27,445 nucleotides of DNA from a virus, in IMG/VR virus record IMGVR_UViG_3300011261_000213, positions 1 through 27,445 of that record. One strand, given 5' to 3'. The translations under genes and the position numbers were made by a program. The notes beneath the pieces are model-generated. The model was given only the letters and a program-made list of their open reading frames with translations. It searched no databases and was not told where the DNA came from. Positions 21,121 to 27,445 of the stretch are shown in pieces (position 1 is the stretch's first letter; every line of letters starts with the position of its first letter).

Positions 21121-21690
21121 ATGGCTTGGTATGATGCTTTTATGAATGCAATGGGTATGGGTAATTTAGGTCAGCCGTCACAGCAAACCTTAGGTCAAGT
21201 TCCTGGAATGGTCGGTGGTTATCTTGATCCTTATTCACAAGAAGGTCAGGCACAGTTAGACCCGCTATCTCAGCAATATTCTCAGTTGATGCAAGATCCA
21301 ACTGCAATGATGAGCCAAATTGGACAAGGTTTCCAGGCATCTCCTGGATATCAATATAACGTTGATCAAGCAACACAGGGAGCTATGCAGGCTGGTGCAG
21401 CTAGTGGGCAAGCTGGTTCACCAGCGGTTCAACAGGCTTTAGCGGGTCAGATTAGCGGTTTAGCTTCTCAAGATTATGATACTTATATGAACCAAGCTTT
21501 AGGTCAGTACGATACAGGACTGCAAGGAGCTCAAGGTCTTGCTGGAATGGGGCTACAAGCGGGTTCAACAGCTGCTGGTTTAGATGCTCAAAATGCTCAG
21601 CAACAAGCTATGATGCAAATGATGTCTCAGATGCAGAATGCTCAGTCAGCAGGTGGATTATTGGGTGGTATTACTGGCGGTTTACTATAG
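21121..21690 (+). CDS. Gln/Gly/Ala-rich ejection-type protein 1 (gp7-like position)
   Basis: A 189-aa product with MAWYDAFMNAMGMG at the start and many GQ, QG and QAG repeats (MQAGAASGQAGSPAVQQALA). The C-terminus is glycine-rich (GGLLGGITGGLL), hydrophobic and possibly membrane-active. The position (after the tail hub and ahead of two other large proteins) and composition fit the first of the three injected DNA-transfer proteins of P22-like phages. Confidence 0.7.
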   Translation: MAWYDAFMNAMGMGNLGQPSQQTLGQVPGMVGGYLDPYSQEGQAQLDPLSQQYSQLMQDPTAMMSQIGQGFQASPGYQYNVDQATQGAMQAGAASGQAGSPAVQQALAGQISGLASQDYDTYMNQALGQYDTGLQGAQGLAGMGLQAGSTAAGLDAQNAQQQAMMQMMSQMQNAQSAGGLLGGITGGLL

Positions 21691-21699
21691 GGGTATATT

Positions 21700-23070
21700 A
21701 TGCGTGTAATACCAGGTAGCCCGATTATGCAAGGGGCGTTGCAAGGCTCACAGCTTAAGTCAAATACATTATCTAACCAAGCTATGCAAGATAAGTTAAA
21801 AACTTTGCCAGAAGCTTTAAAAGCACAGCTGATCGCTCAACAGCAACAAGCGCAACAAGCTCAATATCAGACTCAGTTTATGCCGGAGCAACTTCAAGCT
21901 GCTCTTGCGCTAAAGCAAGCTCAAACTCCATTAACTCAGTCTCAAACGTCTGCTAATCAAATGCGCACGAGCATGATGCCTCAACAGCAAGCTATAGCTA
22001 TTCAAAATGCGTTAAATAAACAGCGCGGAATAGGGCAAAGCATGCAAAGATTTGGCCCAGCAAATACAACAATAAGAATGATGAATAATCCAGTATTCAA
22101 AAGCTTATATCATTCAAATGATCAATTTGCTAATTCGGTTAACCGTATAGCGGGAGGAACAGCTGATACAGCAGACATGGCGACGGCTGATAAAGTCCTA
22201 TCATCTGCAGGATTACCAACATTTAGTCAATCTATGACTCAGCAGGGTGCTCAAGATCCAATGCAGCAAGGTCTAACTGATCAGTTTAGAAAGTTAATTG
22301 GTAGTCAAGGGGGTGGTCAAGCTCCTCAGATGGGTCAAGCCGGCCAAGCTCCGCAAATGGGCCAAGCTCCCTCTCAATCTGGTCTAACGCCTGAGCTAAT
22401 ACAACAGATTAGAGCCCAACAAAACCAAATGGCTAGCAAGCAATTAGGAATGACTCCTGAAAGCTTAAGACAAGCGCAAGATGTTGCACAATCTGATATT
22501 GAGAAGAAAACTACAATACCTAAGGTTCTACAAGCTCGCACAGCTGGTTTAGCTCTTAATAAAATGATTGATTCCGCAGATGAAAGAATAGCTGATGTGG
22601 CTTCATTTACTGGTGCAGCTGGTTCAGGTAAATTGGCTTTAAATAAATTATTAACCCCGGCAGGCTTAGAGTCAAAATCTTACGATAATTTAATAACATT
22701 CCAATCTCAAGATGTTCCAGCTATGGCTGCTAAAATGAAGCTATTAAGTCAGGATCCATCTACTGATAAAGCAATTGAGCAGAATCAAGCAATATTAGAA
22801 AACAAAAGCATGTTTTTTAATAATAATAAGCTTTACAACAAATCCTGGGAAAACTTTAAACGTATTGTTAATCAACTTGAACAATCAGACGTTCAGACAA
22901 CTGCTGGAGCTACTAAGCAACTTTCTGAAGCTGCATATAGTCAAGGAGCTCCATCTGAATCACAGCAACTAAATGTTCCTAACTTTAATAGTAAGTCTGA
23001 ATTCCAGCAATATTATCAGGGTTTAAATCCACAACAACAAGCTCAAGTTAGAGCTCAGTTAGGGGGATAG
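21700..23070 (+). CDS. Gln-rich ejection-type protein 2 (gp20-like position)
   Basis: A 456-aa product. The first 120 residues are Gln-rich helices (LKAQLIAQQQQAQQAQYQTQ). A Gln/Gly/Pro-rich segment follows at about 200-235, containing repeats of QAPQMGQA. Helical regions come after it. It ends one base before the next gene. It is consistent with a DNA-transfer protein injected with the genome. No enzymatic motif. Confidence 0.7.
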   Translation: MRVIPGSPIMQGALQGSQLKSNTLSNQAMQDKLKTLPEALKAQLIAQQQQAQQAQYQTQFMPEQLQAALALKQAQTPLTQSQTSANQMRTSMMPQQQAIAIQNALNKQRGIGQSMQRFGPANTTIRMMNNPVFKSLYHSNDQFANSVNRIAGGTADTADMATADKVLSSAGLPTFSQSMTQQGAQDPMQQGLTDQFRKLIGSQGGGQAPQMGQAGQAPQMGQAPSQSGLTPELIQQIRAQQNQMASKQLGMTPESLRQAQDVAQSDIEKKTTIPKVLQARTAGLALNKMIDSADERIADVASFTGAAGSGKLALNKLLTPAGLESKSYDNLITFQSQDVPAMAAKMKLLSQDPSTDKAIEQNQAILENKSMFFNNNKLYNKSWENFKRIVNQLEQSDVQTTAGATKQLSEAAYSQGAPSESQQLNVPNFNSKSEFQQYYQGLNPQQQAQVRAQLGG

Positions 23071-23071
23071 A

Positions 23072-25087
23072 ATGGCTTATAATCCGTCAATTAGTGATAT
23101 ATCAGAATTAGAGGGAGTCGAAGGGAAATCCAAGTCGACTTATACACCCTCTTTATCCGATATAACTGAAGCAAGCCAAGCTGGTAAGCAGCCCGGGTTT
23201 TTTAGTGGGTTAGTGCGTGGAGTTCCCATGGGTCTCGGAGAAAGCGCAAGAGGTGCAATAAACCTACAAAGACGCTTAACTGAGCCTGAGTTAAAAGCTG
23301 GAGGTATGCAACCTACCGTAACCACTCCATTTAGTGATCAACCTGTTGTTAATCCATTCTATCCCGGAGCTGCTTATAAACAAACTCCAGGTGTTATGAC
23401 ACGCGAAGAAGCCGGTATACCGGAAGCTCAAGGCGCAGGTGAAAAAATTGGTGAATTTGCTGGTGAAGTTGCTCCGTCATTTGCTTTACCTGAAATGAGA
23501 TTAACGCGAGCCCCTAGAGCTATAGAACGCGCTGTATCTGAATCGGGAAAGATTACAAAAGGAATTGCGCATACATTAGGTATAGCTGGCAAAAATGCAT
23601 TAGTTGGTGCCGGATTAGGTCCAATGTATAGCCCTGATCAATCAATTGGACAGTCAGCAGCTACAGGAGCAGTATTAGGTGGCGTAGGGGGGCCTGCTTT
23701 AAGGGGAGCTGCTGAGCTTCCTGGATTAGCGGGACGAGGGATTAATACATTGTTGCAAATGGGTGGGACACATACCCCAGAAGAGATTCAGCAAGCCGTT
23801 TCTCAAGCTCCTGGGGGGCAATTGCCGCTTGGGGAAGCTATTGGTAGCCCTTCGTTAAAGCAATTCCAATCAGCAATTCTTTCTAAAGTTCCTCTCAGCG
23901 GAATGGCAAAAAAATATACCAATTTAGCTAAAGCTTTAACTGAGCCAGTTCAGGGTGTGTTAGATAAATTTAAGGGTAATATAGAAACAAACACTCCAGA
24001 TGATATTGTTTCTCATTTAAAAGGTAAATTTAAAGATAAAAGAGATATAAGTAGAGATAATTATGAACAGCTTAATCAGTTGGCTGATTCTACTAATAGT
24101 AAATTTGATTATAGTAATTATAAAAATGAAGGGAAAAAAGCGTTAAACGCAATAAAAGAAGAAAAGAAAGCTGCTCCAGAATGGGATGCATTTGATAGCG
24201 ATTCTGGAAAGCAGATATTCAAAGTTCTTTCAAATATAGAAGAAAAACCTTCATTAGGTAAATTTAAAGATGCAGGTTTAACTGATAAAAGATTAAATGA
24301 TTTTTTGAGAGAAGCTAAATCAAATAATGATAATAATGCAATAAGAATTATTGCACCTCTTAAAACTGCTCTTGATAAGGATTACGAAAGCTCAGCTATT
24401 AAAAGTGAAAATCCTCAAGTTTATAGCGCATGGAAAGGTGCAAAAGAGTTTTTCAAGAATGAAGTTGTTCCTCTTCAAGATAAAGATATTTTGAAGTTTA
24501 TTAAAGATAAAGTGCCTGCCAGTCAAATAACTCAAAATTTTGTCAAAAAGGGGGCAAGTGAGAACCCTGAAAAATTATCAAAATTAACTCAACAGTTACC
24601 TGAGAATTTACGTCAGTCGTTAGCCCATCATTTTTTAACAAAAGGTAGAGAATTAAGCACACCTGAAGAAATTAATAAAGGTATGCGTGAATATGGAAAC
24701 TTAGGCCCTAGATCAAGAAATATACTATTTACTCCTGAAGAAAATAAAACAATTCAAGATTCTTTAGCAACCTCTAAAAGGTTAGGAGCACAAAAAAATC
24801 AATTATTTATTCCAAAAACTGGCGAGCAATCAGCCGTGGCTAAAGCTTTAGAACTAGCATTATCTGGTGGTGCTGGAGCAGCTGCATATATGGGTGCAAT
24901 TCCACTTGCACTAAAAACAGGTGGCCTGCTTGCAGCTCCAGCGGCTATAACAAAAACAATAATGAGCCCAGCAGTAAGAAATGTAGCACTTAAAGCGGCT
25001 AAACGTGCTGAGAAAGCAAAAAAACCAACAAGAAAGGCATCATCTAAGATGGTGCCATCAATATATGGAGCGCTCCTTAGTAGATAA
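23072..25087 (+). CDS. Large ejection-type protein 3 (gp16-like position)
   Basis: A 671-aa product. The N-terminus carries two copies of a short motif (YNPSISDISELEGVEG and YTPSLSDITEASQAG, residues 3-36). A Gly/Ala-rich, possibly membrane-active segment lies at about 170-215 (LGIAGKNALVGAGLGPMYSP), followed by a basic helical region. A hydrophobic Ala/Gly-rich stretch occurs near the C-terminus (SGGAGAAAYMGAIPLALKTG) and the tail is Lys-rich. This fits the largest injected protein of the P22 ejection set, which helps DNA across the envelope. No lytic motif was seen. Confidence 0.72.
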   Translation: MAYNPSISDISELEGVEGKSKSTYTPSLSDITEASQAGKQPGFFSGLVRGVPMGLGESARGAINLQRRLTEPELKAGGMQPTVTTPFSDQPVVNPFYPGAAYKQTPGVMTREEAGIPEAQGAGEKIGEFAGEVAPSFALPEMRLTRAPRAIERAVSESGKITKGIAHTLGIAGKNALVGAGLGPMYSPDQSIGQSAATGAVLGGVGGPALRGAAELPGLAGRGINTLLQMGGTHTPEEIQQAVSQAPGGQLPLGEAIGSPSLKQFQSAILSKVPLSGMAKKYTNLAKALTEPVQGVLDKFKGNIETNTPDDIVSHLKGKFKDKRDISRDNYEQLNQLADSTNSKFDYSNYKNEGKKALNAIKEEKKAAPEWDAFDSDSGKQIFKVLSNIEEKPSLGKFKDAGLTDKRLNDFLREAKSNNDNNAIRIIAPLKTALDKDYESSAIKSENPQVYSAWKGAKEFFKNEVVPLQDKDILKFIKDKVPASQITQNFVKKGASENPEKLSKLTQQLPENLRQSLAHHFLTKGRELSTPEEINKGMREYGNLGPRSRNILFTPEENKTIQDSLATSKRLGAQKNQLFIPKTGEQSAVAKALELALSGGAGAAAYMGAIPLALKTGGLLAAPAAITKTIMSPAVRNVALKAAKRAEKAKKPTRKASSKMVPSIYGALLSR

Positions 25088-25095
25088 AATATACA

Positions 25096-25248
25096 TTAAT
25101 CTATATCATCTTCTAAGGTTTTTGTCTTACGTGACTTAGATAATATATAAAGTAGGTGAAGAACAATCCAAACGTATATTAGTATATGTAGAGGTGTGAA
25201 AATTATAACACAACAAGCGAACAATAATAGACCAAGTATTACATACAT
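25096..25248 (-). CDS. Lone minus-strand membrane protein (50 aa)
   Basis: ATG 25248 has AAGGAG 8 bases upstream on the minus strand. The product has two adjacent hydrophobic segments (VILGLLLFACCVIIFTPL, then ILIYVWIVLHLLYIL), followed by a charged tail (SKSRKTKTLEDDID). It lies between the last ejection gene and the tail fibre, reading against the late operon, behind a TTGACA-containing promoter. P22-type phages carry minus-strand immunity or superinfection-exclusion genes at this place. That would fit but is not shown. An antisense holin is the alternative. Confidence 0.68.
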   Translation of the reverse strand: MYVILGLLLFACCVIIFTPLHILIYVWIVLHLLYILSKSRKTKTLEDDID

Positions 25249-25284
25249 TAAGTTAACTCCTTTTTTATTAAGTATTGGTTAAAA

Positions 25285-25313
25285 AGGTTAAAGCAAAAAT
25301 AACATATTGTCAA
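25285..25313 (-). promoter_or_regulatory. Promoter candidate for the lone minus-strand gene
   Basis: On the minus strand, TTGACA (25313-25308) is followed by 17 bp and TAACCT (25290-25285). The -35 is perfect and the -10 is weak. It lies 37 bp ahead of the minus-strand membrane gene, so the gene could be expressed independently of the phage late programme. Confidence 0.4.
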
Positions 25314-25326
25314 CAAGAGGTTTGAA

Positions 25327-27445
25327 ATGGCGATAGCCAACGATTGTCAATTTATATTAGCTCCAGCGCTACAGCAGCTCTTTAGAGATAAAGACACTGG
25401 CCTACCTTTGTCTGCGGGAACAGTTGAGTTTCTTGTTGATACCGCTAGGACAACTCAGAAACCAGTTTATCAGAAGACTGGAACGCCAGCTAATCCAATT
25501 TACATTGAGCTTCCTAACCCCGTTACTTTAAATATGGTTGGAGCTTTTAATCAGGCAATCTACTACCACCCTTATGATGATCAGGGTAATGTTGAGCTTT
25601 ATTTTATTGAAGTTAAAAACTCCTCTGGTGTGCTTCAATTTACTCGGGAAGGTTACCCCGATGTGTGTACTGATTCTGACGGAGATGAAAGCGTACCTGC
25701 TATAAACTATTGGGGTAACCCTCAATTTAGAATGAGAATTGATGTCCCTGAAGGAGGAACTACACCAGGTGAAGTAATTAATGCAGTTACACCTGTGGGC
25801 TATGAGGGCTATCAATTTACTTTACCTGATAACTTTACGTCTACTAATCTTGTAACATTTGAAACATTTACTCAGACAATAACTGATCCGGAGGCTCACC
25901 CTCCTGCTGCAATTATTATTGAGTGCACCAATCCCGTCCCGTCTGAGGGTTTTAAAGACCTCCGAAAGGAATTCTTTGACGTTAGTTTTTTAGCTGGCGA
26001 AGAAGTTACATTACAGTTTGAATCGTTAACAGATGGTGGCTCTATTAATGCAGATATCATTATAATTGATAATTATGGCCCAGGAGGCTCTTCCACTCAA
26101 GAAAGCGTAGTAGGGACTATAACAATATCTAGCTCATCATTTGCTAAACAAGCATTTACATTTACAATGCCCGATAATTCTGGACAAACAGTAACTGCCG
26201 ATGCATTTGATTCTTCTGTATTTTTTGCATTAAGATTCCCTACATCAGTTTTATTCTCTGTTAGATTCACTAATTTCTTATTACAAAAAGGTGCTTTTGA
26301 TGTTGTTGAGTTTCCAGACTATAGTTTAAGTCAAGATGTATCACAAGCATTAGCAGGCTCTTTACCTCCACCAAATCCTGACGGAAGTGATCAAGGAAAG
26401 ATAATAAGGCTTGGTACTACTCAAAGAGAAGCATCAAATGATAATTACCCCAGTTTAATTTATTCAGATGAAGATGCTAGTAATTTAGTTTATGGCGGAA
26501 ATTTCACCACAAATCCATGGCAACGATCTATAGATGATAGTAATAATGACCCATTTATTTTCACTATAGATGACTCTGTTGATAAGATATATACAGCGGA
26601 TAGATTTCAGTTTGTTTCGCCTGCTGCAGACCCAGGGCGAGAGTTTGATGGTCAAGTTGAACGAGTTAGTGATTTTCCAACTTTATCGCAATCTGGTGTA
26701 TTTTTGCAGTATAGTCTACAAGTTACTACATCTGTAACACCACAGACAACAGTTTTAGATAATCCATATTATTTAGAATACGTTATAGAGGGTTATGATT
26801 TTCAATCTATTGCGCAACAACCGTTTACTTTAAGTTTCTGGACTAAGCAATCTGTTGAAGGTATTTACTCAGTTTCGTTATCTAACAGTGCGCTAAATAC
26901 TGTTATAGTGCTGGAATATACAATAAATAATTCAGATGAATGGCAATATATTACTCTCCCAGTTCCATCTAGCATCGATGACGGAGGATGGGGCTATCAG
27001 TCGGGTAGAGGTCTAAATGTAAATTTTAATTTAACTCCTGTTACGACCCCAGCAACAACTATTGGTTCTTGGGTTAATCCAGCCTCTCCAGATGATTTTG
27101 TTAGTGCAAACCAAGTAAATGCGCTGGGCTCACTTGGTAATTTATCATTATTTAACTTGGTTAAGATAGAGGGTGGTAATTCAGCTACGCCTTTTATAGA
27201 AGATAAATTCCCAGCTTTAATGGAAAAATTACAAAGATATATGGAAAGATCAGCTAGGCCACAGATGATTGCAAATGAACAAAGCACAAATGGTCAGACT
27301 GAAACAATGCCTTTTACTCAGTCAACCACTATTTTTTCATGTGTTCAATATTTTCAAACAAAGAAGAGATCACGACCTTTTACTGGAAGTGCATCCCAAG
27401 GATTACCAATAGATAATAAATCAAATGTGTATAGGATTGATAATG
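25327..27445 (+). CDS. Tail fibre/tailspike protein, N-terminal part (runs off the right end)
   Basis: ATG 25327 follows AGAGG. The frame stays open for 706 codons to the last base, so the 3' end is outside. The N-terminal 115 residues (including LPLSAGTVEFLVDT and FNQAIYYHPYDDQGNVELYF) form a head-binding domain like those of P22-type and other podovirus fibres. Middle beta-rich regions follow. A carbohydrate-binding-module-like beta sandwich at about 490-560 (FTLSFWTKQSVEG) is followed by VKIEGGNSATPFIEDKF and LMEKLQRYMERSA, the frequent phage-fibre 'E.G..aTpF...L...qRY..rS' junction. It would dock on the tail hub and bind the host envelope. The open phase matches the frame at base 1. Confidence 0.85.
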   Translation, partial: MAIANDCQFILAPALQQLFRDKDTGLPLSAGTVEFLVDTARTTQKPVYQKTGTPANPIYIELPNPVTLNMVGAFNQAIYYHPYDDQGNVELYFIEVKNSSGVLQFTREGYPDVCTDSDGDESVPAINYWGNPQFRMRIDVPEGGTTPGEVINAVTPVGYEGYQFTLPDNFTSTNLVTFETFTQTITDPEAHPPAAIIIECTNPVPSEGFKDLRKEFFDVSFLAGEEVTLQFESLTDGGSINADIIIIDNYGPGGSSTQESVVGTITISSSSFAKQAFTFTMPDNSGQTVTADAFDSSVFFALRFPTSVLFSVRFTNFLLQKGAFDVVEFPDYSLSQDVSQALAGSLPPPNPDGSDQGKIIRLGTTQREASNDNYPSLIYSDEDASNLVYGGNFTTNPWQRSIDDSNNDPFIFTIDDSVDKIYTADRFQFVSPAADPGREFDGQVERVSDFPTLSQSGVFLQYSLQVTTSVTPQTTVLDNPYYLEYVIEGYDFQSIAQQPFTLSFWTKQSVEGIYSVSLSNSALNTVIVLEYTINNSDEWQYITLPVPSSIDDGGWGYQSGRGLNVNFNLTPVTTPATTIGSWVNPASPDDFVSANQVNALGSLGNLSLFNLVKIEGGNSATPFIEDKFPALMEKLQRYMERSARPQMIANEQSTNGQTETMPFTQSTTIFSCVQYFQTKKRSRPFTGSASQGLPIDNKSNVYRIDN

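Noticed and set aside
25528-25815. A minus-strand frame inside the tail fibre gene
   Set aside because: The plus strand there encodes the recognisable head-binding region; the opposite frame lacks a ribosome binding site and a plausible product.
1-27445. CRISPR arrays, insertion sequences or integrase attachment sites
   Set aside because: No regularly spaced repeats, transposase or integrase genes, or duplicated tRNA ends were seen.

Overview
The window is a tailed-phage genome segment, or possibly a whole small phage genome. It is AT-rich (I estimate a G+C content in the mid-30s %), densely packed, and rich in ATGA/TAATG-type gene overlaps. The structural module reads left to right like P22-type podoviruses: DUF5681 protein (possible small terminase), large terminase, portal, scaffold, P22-type coat, gp4-like connector, gp10-like tail hub, three Gln/Gly-rich ejection-type proteins, and a tail fibre with a head-binding N-terminus. 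A CsrA homologue, a tRNA-Asn with encoded CCA, and lambda-like O/P replication logic suggest a low-GC gammaproteobacterial host. The host call is inference.

Layout. 1-1238: 3' part of a tail fibre/spike gene. 1331-1817: two small genes, one membrane/coiled-coil. 1818-4240 (minus strand): an early operon reading from a Cro/YdaS-like repressor through a 131-aa protein, an ERF single-strand annealing protein, small ORFs and a CsrA-like regulator flanked by two diverged paralogues. 4304-7018 (plus): replication module, with an O-like initiator carrying three palindromic 18-bp iterons and an AT-rich unwinding-type region inside the gene, then a possible P-like loader and a DUF1064 nuclease. 7139-7862 (minus): four small genes, including an orphan Phd/YefM antitoxin, behind a strong promoter with operator-like palindromes. 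7979 onward (plus): a strong sigma70-type promoter with a hairpin at the very start of its transcript, then a small membrane protein, tRNA-Asn, small ORFs, a highly structured roughly 108-nt non-coding element, a beta-propeller-like accessory gene, and the packaging/capsid/tail genes to the end. A lone minus-strand membrane gene interrupts the late operon at 25096-25248, and perhaps another does at 11456-11653.

The 706-codon open frame that leaves the right end (from 25327) and the frame that enters at base 1 are in the same phase if the ends are joined. Together they would encode one 1118-aa tail fibre, which would fit a circular or circularly permuted 27,445-bp molecule. I found no recognisable integrase, CI repressor, endolysin or canonical spanin. 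Lysis must therefore use unrecognised genes or lie outside the window. Points most worth following up are the structured RNA at 10094-10201, the phage CsrA cassette, the orphan antitoxin, the late-promoter leader hairpin, and the tail-fibre joining test.
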